A DNA stretch of 64,000 nucleotides from Neoarius graeffei (GCF_027579695.1 NC_083571.1:39459443-39523442); one strand, 5' to 3'; positions 34,426 to 47,062 are shown, counted from the first letter of the stretch. Translations and numbers: made by a program. The notes: generated by a model from the sequence alone, not told the origin.

Positions 34426-34636
34426 AGACCTCCAGTGAAATGGGAGAAATCTTATATCTTGTGAAATTTTCACCTTAACTGTCTGAATATAATGTGTACA
34501 AACATAAACAATGACTTTGTTGATTTCATCGTGCCCTGACTGACACACAGCTGGAACAGGTCTGTTTTTCTTATAATTCAGTTTTCAATCATATCTCCAA
34601 AATGTTGCATTAAAACCACACTGTGTTCATTTGTTA

Positions 34637-34689
<53 letters not shown>

Positions 34690-34874
34690 GAGTGACAGAG
34701 CAAGATAAACATGAGTTTCCACAACTATCTTTAACTGAATTGTTGTTTATAATGTGCCTTTATAATGTACACAGCTTGAAATAAACGGTGGTGGGGGGGG
34801 GGGGGATTCTGCTTTACATGAACCCACAGCTCCTCCTACTGGACACAAACCACATAACAATAATTCAACACCCA

Positions 34875-34906
<32 letters not shown>

Positions 34907-35177
34907 TCTCTCTCTGTCTGCAGGTTTCCATTGCAGTTTTGGGTAGAAGAGAAGCAATTAAAAATATTTGTGAATAGTCTGTGCTTCCACTGAGTGATGT
35001 TACGAGGTTGAAGCTGGGTTTTCCAATCTCGCGATTGTGTTTCCGGTTGAACATGGCGACGAAACCCTACGACCTGAACACTGATTTTCATTGTTTTGTT
35101 CTTGTTAATGTCATGTCATGTGACTTAAATGTTTCCAATAAAATTTGGTCAAATCACCTGAAAAACGACCTCATGCA

Positions 35178-35234
<57 letters not shown>

Positions 35235-36016
35235 TTTTTGCAGTATTTGAGGTTTTTTTTTTTTAATTCACATGTTTGCATTACTACATTTTTAGTTCAT
35301 GATTTCAAATTACACGTTAAGCAGCATATTTACTCCCTGCTCTGCTCTGATTGGCTTTTCACTTCAGGTGGAGTTAGGGAACAGTTTAACTCAGCCCAAA
35401 TTTGTTTGTTTATTGAGGAGCAAGAAGATTAATGCTGAACATTCAGAAAGCAGATAGACAGGGAGAAGGGGAAGGAGAAGGGTTTACTGATGGTGAGAGA
35501 TGAAAATAAAAATGAGAGAGAGAGACAGAGAGAGAAAGAGAGACAGATAGAGAGAGGGAGAGATAATGGAAATAGAGAGAGAGAGATGTGTGTAAAATAA
35601 AGAGTGTGTGGACAGAATGATGGACAGATATACAGAGATGAATTGACATAGTGGGAGGGCAAAAGGGGGGGAGAGAGAAAGATATGCAGTAAATATTTTT
35701 GATCATTGCAAGTGAATGAGTTGGGCTGCATTTTATGTGATTTGTGTGTGAAAGTGAGACAGGGAGAGAGTGAGAAAGTTCCTCTGCTCTCTATAGACTG
35801 TTAATCCTATTTGGTTGTGTGAAAATGGATGTCAATAGTTTAAGCTGATAAGAAGCAAAGAGAGGAAACACACACACACACACAGGCCTCCACAGAGCAT
35901 GCATGCAGGGAATTATTCATCCGTCTGTCTGTCTCTCTGTGTGAATCAGACCTGCATTACAAAAGAGCAAAATCTTGTTTTTGTAAGCCACCGTGTTCAC
36001 GTCATTCTTATAACCT

Positions 36017-36095
<79 letters not shown>

Positions 36096-37040
36096 AACAG
36101 AGCACTGTGTGTGTTATAGTACCGGACTGAACCAAACTAAACCAGTGTGAGCCAGATTAAACTGGATCGGGGCAGTGGGCAGCACCAAAGTGGTGACATC
36201 ATCACTGGTGAAGTTGAGCTGCAGTAGTGAGGAACCCTGGACCTGTTCCTGACCCTCATCTTAAATATGATTTAAACTCCACCGGCTTTAATCTGATAAT
36301 CAGTCTGAGTATTAAACAGCCTGGACTTTACCGATGTGTCAGAAATCTGATTTTAGGATCATCCTGAGGTTTTACAGCTGGACAAATTACCCAGAAGTCC
36401 ATACTGAAACATCTTTTTACAGTTTATAGCTTTAGTATTACTTCATCACTGTTGTTAAAGGTGACCACACTGTATCTGGAGCATGTCACTAAGATCCTCT
36501 TCAAAATCATCAGCTTGTGTATAAATCCCTTACATACACATTCCCTCAAACAGACATGACCAGAAACAAACAAAAATATTAAAATAATCAATGTCTTGCT
36601 TGACAGTGGCTCTGTACATAAATAAATTTAATCTGTAAATTAGCAGTTAAACCAATTTAAAATCTGACCCTTGACTCCTGTCAGCTTGACCAAGATCAAA
36701 CCTCACCTTTATTGCACCTGAGAACAGTTCTCCAAACAAACTCAGAAAATAACTTGCATGAAAATGTTATGAATTAACAGCATATCCATCTCTGTGTGTG
36801 TGGAACAGTGAAGAAAGGAAGATGTAGTTATTACATTTGTATTAACTCCCAAGGGACCGCAGTTAAAGAATGAGTGCAGGCACACGCACACACACACACA
36901 CACACACACACTATCAGTGGATAAAAGGAAGAGAGAAGCTGGCAGGTTTCCCAGACATCATGGCGCTCTGAGACTCCGGGAGCAGGATTAACCGCTAAAG
37001 GCTAAACTGTCCTTGGGAACAAAGCCATATACTGATAGAA

Positions 37041-37086
<46 letters not shown>

Positions 37087-37295
37087 TTTGTGATATATTT
37101 GTTCTCTAAGTGATATTGTTCCTAACATTTTGACCAAACTGTAAGTTAAGGAACACACAGTGGATATAAACTGCCCTCATTAAGGTGTAGGAACATTTCA
37201 AAACAAATTTTGTAGGTCTCACACACAACTGTACACGGTGCAGTGAAATGCTTTTTACAACTGTCTGATAATGTAAAACAGAATTTACTTACTTA
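34426..37295. other. Gene-free stretch rich in microsatellites
   Basis: CA at about 34640-34685, CT at 34877-34915, TA at 35181-35232, GA-rich tract 35510-35660, CA then GA at 36018-36092, CA at 36886-36911, GA at 37044-37082. A short ATG frame at 35054 (MATKPYDLNTDFHCFVLV) follows a CpG-bearing 100 bases but matches no family known to me. No gene can be supported. Confidence 0.5.
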
Positions 37296-37545
37296 AACCC
37301 ACCGCACACCTTCCCGAGTCGCTTAAGATTTTGTCGGGCCGATTAAATTGCTTGCGAATCGTAAATGTGTGTGGGGGGCACCTCGCAACCGATTTCATCG
37401 GTTCTTGGTTGCTCAGTTCAGATCAAATTGGTCTTGATATTTTTGGATGCGATCTCCTCGTACGCAACACAATCGGTAGTATGTACGTTGTTACTACGAT
37501 CGATCTCATCGGTTACGATAATTTTAAACAACCAATTGGAGTGCC

Positions 37546-40500
37546 CCCTCCTAGAACTGCCACCTTATTGTGGTGGAGGGGTTTGTGTGCTTGAATGATC
37601 CTAGGAGCTATATTGTCGGGGGCATTACGCCCCTGTTAGGGTCTCCCAAGGCAGACAGGTCGAAGGTGACAGGCCAGACCAAGAGCAGTTCACCAAAACC
37701 CTTATGGAGAATAATTGATCAAGGACCGTGACGTCGCCCGGTATGGCGCAGCCGGGGCCCCACCCTGGAGCCAGGCCTGGGGTTGGGGCTCGTATGCGAG
37801 CGCTTGGTGGCCAGGCCTTTGCCCATGGGGCCTGGCCAGGCTCAGCCCAAAGTGGTGACGTGGGCCCGACCTCCTGTGGGTTCACCACCCACAGAGGTAG
37901 CTGTAGGGGGCCGGTGCAGTGTGGATTGGGCGGCAGTCGAAGGTAGGGGCCTCGACGATCTGATCCCCGAGCACAGCGGCTAGCTGTTGGGACATGGAAT
38001 GTCACTTCGCTGGGGGGGAAAGAGCCTGAGCTTGTGCAGGAGGTTGAGAGGTACCGGCTAGAGATAGTTGGGCTCACCTCCATGCACAGCTTGGGCTCTG
38101 GAACCCAGCTCCTCGAGAGGGGCTGGACTCTCCACTTCTCTGGAGTCGCCCATGGTGAGCGGCAGCGGGCTGGTGTGGGCTTGCTTATAGCTCCCCAGCT
38201 CAGCCGCCATGTGTTGGAGTTTACCCCAGTGAACGAGAGGGTCGCCTCTCTGTGCTTTCGGATTGGGGAGAGGGCTCTTGCTGTTGTTTGTGCCTATGGG
38301 CCGAATAGCAGTATAGAGTATCCGGCCTTCTTGGAGTCCCTGGGAGAGGTACTGAGAGGTGCTCAGACTGGGGACTCCATTGTTCTACTGGGAGACTTCA
38401 ATGCTCATGTGGGCGACGACAGTGGCACCTGGAGGGGCGTGGTTGGGAGGAACGGCCTCCCCGAACTGAACCCGAGTGGTGTTTTGTTATTGGACTTCTG
38501 TGCTAGTCACAGTTTGTCCATAAGGAACACCACGTTCAAGCATAGGGGTGTCCATAAGTGCACGTGGCACTAGGACACCTTAGGTCGGAGGTCGATGATC
38601 GACTTTGTTGTCATTTCATCTGATCTCCGGCCCTATGTCTTGGACACTCGGGTGAAGAAAGGGGCTGAGCTGTCAACTGATCACCTGATGGTGAGTTGGA
38701 TTCACTGGCGGAGGAGGAAGCTGGACAGACCTGGCAGGCCCAAACGTATGGTGAGGGTCTGCTGGGAGCATCTGGCCGAGCACTCTGTCGGGGAGGTCTT
38801 TAACTCCCACCTCCGGGAGAGCTTCTCCCAGCTTCTGAGGGAGGCGGGGGACATTGAGTCTGAGTGGACCATGTTCTCTACCTCCATTGTAGATGCAGCT
38901 GTTCGGAGCTGTGGCTGCAAGGTCTCCGGTGCCTGTCGTGTCGGCAATCCCCGAACCCAGTGGTGGACGCCGGAAGTAAGGGATGCCGTCAAGCTGAAGA
39001 AGGAGTCCTATCAGGCCATGTTGACCTCCGGGACTCCTGAGGCAGCTGACGGGTATCGGCAGGCCAGGTGTGCTGTAGCTTGGGCAGTTGCGGAGGCAAA
39101 AACTCGGAACTGGGAGGAGTTCGGGGAGGCCATGGAGAAGGACTATCGGTCGGCCTCGAAGAAATTCTGGCAAACCATCCGGCGCCTCAGGAGGGGGAAG
39201 CAGTACTCTGCCAACACTGTTTACAGTGCGGGTGGGGAGCTGTTGACCTCAACTGGGGACATTGTTGGGCAGTGGAAGGAATACTTTGAGGATCTCCTCA
39301 ATCCCACCGTCATGTCTTCCATTGAGGAGGCGGAGGCTGATGACTCAGAGGTGGGCTCGTCCATTACCCAAGCCGAAGTCACTGAGGTGGTTTGCAAGCT
39401 CCTCGGTGGCAAGGCACCAGGGGTGGATGAGATCCGCCCTGAGTATCTCAAGTCTCTGGATGTTGTGGGGCTGTCTTGGTTGACACGCCTCTGCAACATC
39501 GCATGGCGGTCGGGGACAGTGCCTCTGGAGTGGCAGACTGGGGTGGTGGTCCCTCTTTTTAAGAAAGGGGACCGGAGAGTGTGCTCCAATTATAGGGGAA
39601 TCACACTTCTCAGCTTCCCAGGGAAGGTTTACTCCAGGGTACTGGAGAGGAGAATTCGGCCAATAGTCGAACCTTGGATCCAGGAGGAACAATGTGGTTT
39701 TCGTCCTGGTCGCGGAACACTGGACCAGCTCTATACCCTTCATAGGGTGCTCGAGGGTTCATGGGAGTTTGCCCAACCAGTCCACATGTGCTTTGTGGAT
39801 CTGGAGAAGGCATTCAACCGTGTCCCTCGTGGTATTCTGTGGGGGGTGCTTTGGGAGTATGGGGTTCGGGGCTCTTTGCTAAGGGCTGTCCGGTCCCTGT
39901 ACGAACGGAGCAGGAGTCTGGTCGCATTGCTGGCAGTAGGTCAGACATGTTCCCAGTGCATGTTGGACTCCAGCAGGGCTTCCCTTTGTCACAGGTTCTG
40001 TTCATAATTTTTATGGACAGAATTTCTAGGCGCAGCCAGGGGCCGGAAGGAATCCTGTTTGGGAACCACAGGATTTCATCTCTGCTTTTTGCGGATGATG
40101 TTGTCCTGTTGGCTTCTTCAAAGCAGGACCTTCATCATGCACTGGGGCAGTTTGCAGCTGAGTGTGAAGCGGCTGGGATGAGAATCAGCACCTCCAATTC
40201 CGAGGCCATGGTTCTCGACCGGAAAAGGGTGGCTTGCCCTCTCCAGGTTGGTGGAGAAGTCCTGCCTCAAGTGGAGGAGTTTAAGTATCTCAGGATCTTG
40301 TTCACGAGTGAGGGAAGGATAGAGTGTGAGGTCGACAGGTGGATCGGTGCAGCCTCAGCAGTGATGCGGTCGCTTTACCGGTCCGTTGTGGTGAAGAAGG
40401 AGCTGAGCCAAAAGGTGAAGCTCTCGATTTATTGGTCGATCTACGTTCCAACTCTCACCTAGGGTCATGAGCTTGGGGTAATGACCGAAAGAACAAGATC

Positions 40501-40906
40501 GCGGATACAAGCGGCCGAAATGAGTTTCCTTCGCAGGGTGGCTGGGCGCTCCCTTAGAGATAGGGTGAGAAGCACAGTCACTCGGAGTAGAGCCACTGCT
40601 CCTCCACATCGAGAGGAATCAGCTGAGGTGGCTCGGGCATCTCTTTCGGATGCCTCCTGGACACCTCCCTGGGGAGGTGTTCCAGGCATGTCCCCCCGGG
40701 AGGAGGCCCCGGGGAAGACCCAGGACACTCTGGAGGGACTATGTCTCTCGGCTGGCCTGGGAACGCCTCTGTGTTCTTCCCGAGGAGCTGGCCGAGGTGT
40801 CTGGGGAAAGGGAAGTTTGGGCTTCTATGCTCAGACTGCTGCCTCCACGACCCGGCCCCGGATAAGCGGAAGAATACGAGACGAGACGAGACGAGACGAG
40901 ATGAGA
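37546..40906 (+). mobile_element. Rex3-type LINE, near full length, copy 2 (plus)
   Basis: Flanked by an exact 13-bp duplication CAATTGGAGTGCC (37533-37545, 40907-40919). The 5' end starts CCCTCCTAGAACTGCCACC. The 3' end is GATAAGCGGAAGAA followed by an ACGAG/GACGA tail. TGGCAGACTGGGGTGGTGGT at about 39532-39551 equals the remembered Rex3 reverse primer site, and AGGGCTTCCCTTTGTCAC near 39976 is close to the forward one. Confidence 0.92.
37986..40865 (+). pseudogene. Rex3-type endonuclease-RT ORF, stops and frameshifts
   Basis: The frame opens at [15 protein letters not shown] and runs through the APE endonuclease ([40 protein letters not shown]) with one TAG at 38571-38573. It continues in the same frame through the RT fingers (GGKAPGVDEIRPEYLKSL, NYRGITLLSFPGKVYSRVLE, FRPGRGTLDQLYTL, FVDLEKAFNRVPRG). 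A frameshift before 40007 puts the rest (LQQGFPLSQVLFIIFMDRIS, SLLFADDVVLLAS) in another frame with a TAG at 40460-40462. A third frame carries MPPGHLPGEVFQ to the end at 40865. Single multidomain ORF in the family; inactive here. Confidence 0.92.
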
Positions 40907-41425
40907 CAATTGGAGTGCCAGGATTGATCACACGTGGACTGCAGACTGGGAAGCACAACTTGTGTCACTTTGGGAAGCGTCCACCTGTCTTTATGACATT
41001 AGTTCATCTGATTACGGCATACGGGAAAAGAGGAACGAAGCTATGGCTGTAATCATGTCATCTTTGAAAATGCCTGGTAAAGTATTATAGCATTGTCAGT
41101 GGTACAGTAATCGCTTGCCCGGAATCCCGGAACAAGTTGAATTTTAAGAACGACTGAACAAATTAGAATCAATTCTTATTATTGATTTGTCTAGTTGGGA
41201 TTATTATCCCTTTTTGATTCTAATGTTCAAAATGTAATACTTATATATATTTTGTACTATCACGTGATATCTTGAACACGTGACCATCTATTCGTGCTGA
41301 ACATGTACGATGTCTCGCAAATGTGTGTGAGGAATTTTGAACCGATCAAATCAGGCCCGTATACTCGTAACCGATCACCCGACACACGAAGCCCTGATGA
41401 AATTGGGAAGGTGTGCACTTGGCTT

Positions 41426-41784
41426 TAGGAATAACAACCTAAAATCTTGCATTGAGAAATATTCTTTTTGAATTGACTAACAATTCTCTCACAAATTTTA
41501 GCACAATGTTATGAGCCACACTTCATCCTTGGTTACACAGACTGAGCCTTTGTTCCCGCTCCTTTAATACCCAATCATGTCACCAGTTAACCTGCTTATT
41601 GTGGAATCTTCCAAAATGGTGTTACTTGAATAGCCTATAAACTTTTCAGTTTTATTTTGTCTCTGTCCCAACATTTTTTTAGTGTGTTGCAGGTGTCAAA
41701 TGCTAACTTCATTTATATTTACGAAATACAATTACGTCGATCAGTAAAACTATTGAAAATAGGGAGAGTATGTAAACTGTTATG
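41426..41784. other. Gene-free spacer
   Basis: AT-rich. No gene or repeat recognised. Confidence 0.4.
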
Positions 41785-42255
41785 GGGCCAGAGTGTCAGG
41801 TAATGAAGAGGTGATAAAGTCTCTGACTAGCCTTTCAAAGCACTTCATCATAACTGAGGTCAACATTCATCATTCTGGAAGATATTTTATCTTCTGTTAT
41901 CTTTTTCAGTTCCTGCCTCAGGTTCTTATAACCATCCTATTGGAACTATGACTCTAGTTTTCTCCCTGTAGCACCACTTTGCCTCCTTCACTGCTCTGTA
42001 CATGTCGTAAGAGGCAAGCTTGTACTGGTTCATGTTCCCAGTGGCAAGCCCCAGGTTACAGGCAGCACTGCAAGACTTCAGAGCATCATGGTTGGCTTTA
42101 TCCACCCACAGCTTCTGGTTGGAAATGTTCTGATGGATACGTTTTGTAGGCTGTATCATCCACCAACTTCCCAATAAATCCCACAACTGCTTCCATAAAC
42201 CCACTGATGTCATTACAGTGATGCCTGAACATGTCCCAGTCTGAGTTATCTAGAG
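41785..42255 (-). pseudogene. LINE fragment (RT start and linker), minus strand
   Basis: On the minus strand: DMFRHHCNDISGFMEAVVGF, then NQKLWVDKANHDALKS, GLATGNMNQYKLASYDMYRA and, near 41800-41860, MKCFERLVRDFITSSLPDTL. These are the endonuclease-RT linker and first RT block of a CR1/Rex1-like LINE as remembered. It is decayed, truncated at its 3' side, and continues across the hAT insertion at 44921. Confidence 0.65.
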
Positions 42256-42830
42256 CAGTGTTTCTCAACCACTGAGCTGCGGCCCATTAGTGGGCCGCAA
42301 AGCGACATCTAGTGGGCTGCAAATTTTTTTCCCCAAGTTGAAGCTAATTTTTACTCATAGTTGGGTACAATTGCTGGGTTGCATCGGACTTCACATCCAC
42401 CTCATTAAGCTACGGTCACACTACAGCTCACTATGCTTTGCAATGGGTTATCAATGAAAATGAGGCATTTTGGTGGCGATGCACGATGATATACAAGTGA
42501 ACTAAAAGTTGTGGTTACACAGCATGCGCACGCACTTGATTCCGGCCACGCATGCTCATGGAGTGTGTGGGAGTGTGTGGTGCATGTTCTTAGGACCCAG
42601 TTGTTATGGGAAACACCTGATACTAATTTGAGTGCAATCAGCAAATACGGACAGATATGGATGCTGTTTCACAGAGGCTTTGCGAAGTATCATTATCACT
42701 GTCACGTTTGTTTCTAGCTATGTTTATAATGCTGTTGAAATACTCTGCTTGATGATTCTGCTTTCGTTTGTGTTTTGTTTTTGTAAATATTACACCTGCT
42801 AAGAAACACTCTTCCTGCACTTGGATCCAT

Positions 42831-43028
42831 CTACCGCCGTCTATCTTGTAGTGTCCTGATCTTTAACCCAGCCACATATAAAAAGTTATATGCCTCCATG
42901 CTCTTCCAGGTTTTCATCTGTGTGTCCGTGTAGAACAATGTCTGCAGCACCAGGTAGTTTGAGATGTTGGGGAACTCAACGGATGGATAATTTTCCAACT
43001 CATAGGAAAACTCCTTCTTTGTTAGCAT
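42831..43028 (-). pseudogene. Conserved exon inside hAT family A (SWIM/YqaJ-protein-like)
   Basis: A minus-strand frame: ELENYPSVEFPNISNYLVLQ, then TLFYTDTQMKTWKSMEAYNF, then LYVAGLKI. This resembles, from memory, the segment I-NYLV..TS..T..QMKA.KSLEAYNFF..GWV of fish proteins with SWIM zinc finger or YqaJ domains. All three hAT copies carry it, with different stops and shifts (about 3985-4170 and 19545-19690). It is likely an exon captured by the ancestor of the element or part of an unrecognised second gene of it. Confidence 0.45.
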
Positions 43029-43448
43029 GTAAGGATCTATTCCATTGAGTGGTTTCTATATCCACTTCTTTTGAGTGTACTTCTTGGTTTTAATAACTTG
43101 CTTGTTTGCTGTACACAAACATGGCAATAAATTCTTGTGTTAATCGATCAGACTCCACTTCTGGATCATTATTCCCTTTTGAGTGAGAACGCCCTGCATG
43201 CATGGTTTTATGTTGGCTTCTGGCACATCCATACAGTTTTAAATACAATACCTACAATTAATAACAGTTTGTTTTTATTGCATTTATTTAATTCCTGGGC
43301 TCCCATCTGTAACAGGGAGTGACATTGCATTCCATTAATACACTTGACAGTAGATGATTAGATTCTGATAGAATAGATGAGCTAAAATAATTGGGGCTCT
43401 TTTTTAATGGGCCCCGACTCATTACAAGTATGAATAGGTGGGCCTTAA

Positions 43449-44884
43449 TCCTCTGGGGCCGAGAGCTTCACCGGCGACACTTGACAGGTTTAGAATGAGT
43501 AGGTCATGTATTTAGATACATATCTTCATGAATTTTTCATCACAGAAGCATGATAAACATATTGGCAGAAACTTTATACTTTACACTTTCCTTTATGCCC
43601 ACTGCCAGATAATATTATAGTTTATAAAATTACCTAAATTAGATGAAACATAAAACTTGTCACCTTACTCAGTCACGCTGGAGTTGGAGTGCTGAGTGCC
43701 CACTTACGCATTCATAAAAGACTATTCACATGGTAACAGCATGATAATCACTTTCACTCTTTCAGTTTCAACTGGTTTCTCTTTTGCGGTGGGAATGCCC
43801 ACCGTTAACAGGATAAAATCTGTCAGCCATAGTTTAGGTTATTTGGAGGTAAAACTTGTTTCGAGATGGCATACGGATTTTATGCGCTTCGGATGATTCA
43901 GGACAGCGATTCAATTCATGACTCATTTCATGATTCAGGACAGCGGGTCAATTCAATCTTGAGAACTGCGACACTGGTGATGACACTTTTTTTTTTTTTA
44001 CTTTGACTTGTTCCAGCCAAAAATCAACTCGAGTAAGTGTAAATATTTCTTCTATTTATTATGAGCAGATCCATTGATATGCGTGCACTGTAGTGCATAC
44101 ACAGGAAAAATGACTGAGCAATTTTTCCGGAGTTAAAAGTATTTTCCTCAAAAATAGCTAATTTTGCACTATTTTGAGTTTAGAGAGTAAAATTTGGAGT
44201 TGGAGTGGGAGCAAAATTACAGAGTAATTGTGTAACAGAGTAGGTTGTGGCTCTGAACTGAGTAAAATAGTACAAGTTAATTTCAAGACACACTGAGTAG
44301 AGTCAAATACCATATAAATGAAGATGCTGTAAAAAGCAGTTTTAGAACTGTGTTGGAATGTGTGAAAAAACATTACTTTACCCATTGTGACTTGACATGA
44401 TGGGATTAAGAGTTGGCAGTGGGAGGGGTATTCACTCTTCTCATTGAATGGGATGGAAATTTTTTACCCCTCTCACTGCCAACCCTTTATCCCAACACAA
44501 TAGGACATCATAATTTTTGGATGGCCAGTTAATTGTCCAAATCAATGGAGCAGATTTAAGTTTTTGTGCTTGATACATTCCTAAGACTGAACAGAATCAC
44601 CTCAAGTGACCAAAACGATTCAACACAATAGGTAAGGTCATGTTTTTTTCATACATTTCAACACAGTTCTAAAACTGCTTTTTACAACATCTTCATTTAT
44701 GTTATTTTTCTTAAAGTACAAGCATGACATACATACTACATAGATATTATTGTAGCTGAACTTGTGCTGAATACAAAAAAAGTCATATGACTTTGAAAAT
44801 ACTGCTTAGATTTGTTGAAATTGACAAAATCAGAGCATGCCAAAATCATTAGAGTTCCAAAAAATACCCTCAGACCCTAGAGGG
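43449..44884. mobile_element. TTAA-flanked (piggyBac-like) non-autonomous element
   Basis: TTAA borders (43445-43448, 44885-44888). The ends read TCCTCTGGGGCCGAGAG on the left, and the complement of CCCTCTAGGGTCTGAGGG on the right. The interior has no coding frame but holds a second palindrome (44300-44705). Such CCCTCTGG/GGTCTGAGGG ends with TTAA are remembered for piggyBac-type fish elements. Confidence 0.6.
44300..44705. repeat. Internal palindrome of the TTAA element
   Basis: The arm at about 44310-44372 (AATGAAGATGCTGTAAAAAG, CAGTTTTAGAACTGTGTTGG) is repeated in reverse complement at about 44640-44702. An inner pair, AGTTGGCAGTGGGAGGGGTA and TACCCCTCTCACTGCCAACC, lies near 44412 and 44467. 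It may be a MITE nested in the larger one. Confidence 0.75.
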
Positions 44885-44920
44885 TTAAAGTAGAAAAGGT
44901 TGAGAACCCCTGATCTAGAG

Positions 44921-45640
44921 CATCCTGCAAAATGGCCTACAATTGGTCTGTCCTGTGCATGACCTACATCAGAACCACAGTTTCCTGTTTCAGCTTTTGT
45001 TTGTATCTAGGCATGAGGAAGATGCCAATCTGCCAATTTCCCAAATGGTAGATGAGACTATGCCTTGAAACCATCTTAGAATGGAATGTAACAATGGTTC
45101 AGGATTATATCATCCCTGGTGGGGCAGGTTATGTGTTGGTGGAAATTTGGCACTGCGCATTTGAGGTTGGCACTGTTAAAGTTCCATGCCACAATGAGCA
45201 CAGCATCCTGGTGATGAGTCAGGTGTTCAAGGAGAGCCTCATGTAGTCCATATAAGGCCATGTCTATGTGTGTCTGAGGTGGAATATAAATGGTACTGAC
45301 TATGATCAAGGTAAATTCCTAAGGAAGGTAGATTGAGTGACATTTGATAATCAGGAGCTTCAAGTTGGATGTCCAGTACCACCGAGTTCAGCCATGTCTT
45401 GGTGAAGCAAAGAAGTTTGCAGTCCTGAGTGTTCCTCTGGAACTCATCCCTGGCCCTGAGGTCATCAGGTAATCAAGCCTGTTCTCCAGAGACTGGACGT
45501 TGGTGAGCAGGATGTTAAGGAGGGAAGCACGGTGTGCTCAAGCCCTGTTCCTGCTCCTGACACCAGCTTGTTTCCCTCAGGATCGCTGCTTAAAGTTGGA
45601 TCCTTTGCTCTTCCTCAGAATCTAATTTGGCCAGCATAGA
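44921..45640 (-). pseudogene. LINE endonuclease fragment, minus strand
   Basis: Continues the LINE of 41785-42255 across hAT copy C. Minus-strand pieces: LLTNVQSLENRLDYL, FASPRHG/CFTKTWLNSVV, IVSTIYIPPQTHIDMALYGL, LIVAWNFNSANLK and NFHQHITCPTRDDIILNHCY. These are APE endonuclease motifs, with the usual GDFN changed to WNFN. Frameshifted and inactive. Confidence 0.7.
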
Positions 45641-46510
45641 TCCAATATTAAAAATGGTGATAGGTGAGTGGATTGTAGACCAGTAGAAACAAGAGTATTT
45701 CTATTATATTTGATAAGAGCCATGATGAAAACAAAAAGAGGTTAAAGTGCAAAAAATAAATAAAAACAAAGAAAGGTTGGTCAGACACTTACCAGCATCA
45801 TCTTTACATGCTTTACTTAGTGTATCAGTGTAGTGTATCTATACAGGAAGTAGTTATCTGAGTGCCAAATGTTTAACAGATGGACTTATATTACACAATG
45901 TAGTTGTAGAACCTGCTGTGTGTGAAGGTGGGTTGGAAGGAGGACTTGAAAGACAGGTGGACTTTTACAAAGCTTCAGGGCTTGCTTTATTCCAATAACG
46001 GGTGTGTTTTGGCACTCTCAATGACTCAACCAGAAAAAAAAAACAGTTCCATTATGCACAAGCTGCAGCCTTTCTCTAAAACACAAACAAAGAACATACA
46101 AGTAACCTCCTAGTGATTACACACAGGTGAGAATCATCACGCGTTACCTGCTGGTTCAACCAGCTTCCTCTCCGTCCGTAACTCATGCTTGACCATATGT
46201 CCCCTGCCACAGTGCATGAGAATAATGATCCATACACACTATCTTGTGCACTATATACTGTACACACACATTAGACACCATTTGGAATTCAGTTCCATGT
46301 TTCCACTGGAAGCGCACTGTGTAGTGAATTATAAGAAGGACATCTGTCTCCTGCCTGGCTGTCTTTCAAATGCTCATGTATGTGGTACACAGGCCCCACC
46401 CACTAGAAATACTGATTATATATATCAAAGTTGCGAGTCCATGCTGCTTTTTATATACATCAAGCAGCATGGATTCGCAATTTGTGTGCTGATCTATTAT
46501 AGGTGGTATG

Positions 46511-46561
<51 letters not shown>

Positions 46562-46740
46562 CATCTACGGTATGTGTGACTGGGCCTTAGATCCAACATC
46601 ACCTCCATCTGCTCTCCAACTCCTTATTACACACATCGCTCTGTATGTGTGTGTGTGTGTCAGAGACAGAGTCACGAACTGCAGTTGAGGAACAGCCCAG
46701 TGACTTCCAAATCTCTGCTTTACTAACTTCACTCCTCTCG

Positions 46741-46795
<55 letters not shown>

Positions 46796-47050
46796 ACAAA
46801 GTGTTACTTGTGTAAACAGTGTCATTGTAACGTGTGTAGATGGTTTATTAAACAGTGTTGCTCACCTCCAAGTATCCATTGTGACTGTGTTTTAATCAGA
46901 GGTTTATAAGTCGCCTTGTAGGGTTTGGAACACAGCTAAGACTGGGGGGTGTAAAATTCTCTTTAAGGACAGAAACAGTCAGATAGCCTAATATTAATGA
47001 ATGAAGGGTGCCAATAATTTTGCAGAATTTTGACTGAAACCTCTCTTACT
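45641..47050. other. Gene-free stretch with a small palindrome and microsatellites
   Basis: A short hairpin lies at about 46430-46485 (TTGCGAGTCCATGCTGC, then GCAGCATGGATTCGCAA). CA run at 46514-46559, GT at about 46646-46660, CT then CA at 46741-46799. No gene recognised. Confidence 0.5.
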
Positions 47051-47062
47051 GCACATGGTATT

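Larger units (their letters stand above)
37296..41425. mobile_element. Non-autonomous DNA element split by a Rex3 LINE
   Basis: The ends mirror each other: AACCCACCGCACACCTTCCC at the left and the complement of AAGCCAAGTGCACACCTTCC at the right. TA lies at both borders (37294-37295 and 41426-41427). The interior outside the LINE (about 750 bases) is rich in CGAT motifs (ACCGAT, CGATCTCATCGG, ACCGATCACCCGAC) and has no coding frame. Superfamily unknown; TA borders would fit Tc1/mariner-like MITEs. Confidence 0.5.
42256..44912. mobile_element. hAT element family A, copy C
   Basis: Ends CAGTGTTTCTCAACC and the complement of CAGGGGTTCTCAACC, with an exact 8-bp duplication ATCTAGAG (42248-42255 and 44913-44920). 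A subterminal GCGGCCCATTAGTGGGCCGC palindrome lies next to the left end. It contains a TTAA-flanked element (43449-44884). Without it, copy C is about 1.2 kb, like copies A and B without their insertions. Confidence 0.85.

Noticed and set aside
35054-35250. ATGGCG start with a CpG-bearing upstream, as a gene start
   Set aside because: The frame runs into a TA microsatellite with no splice donor or recognised domain.
34981-35432. Frames with YIYIYI stretches
   Set aside because: Products of the TA microsatellite.
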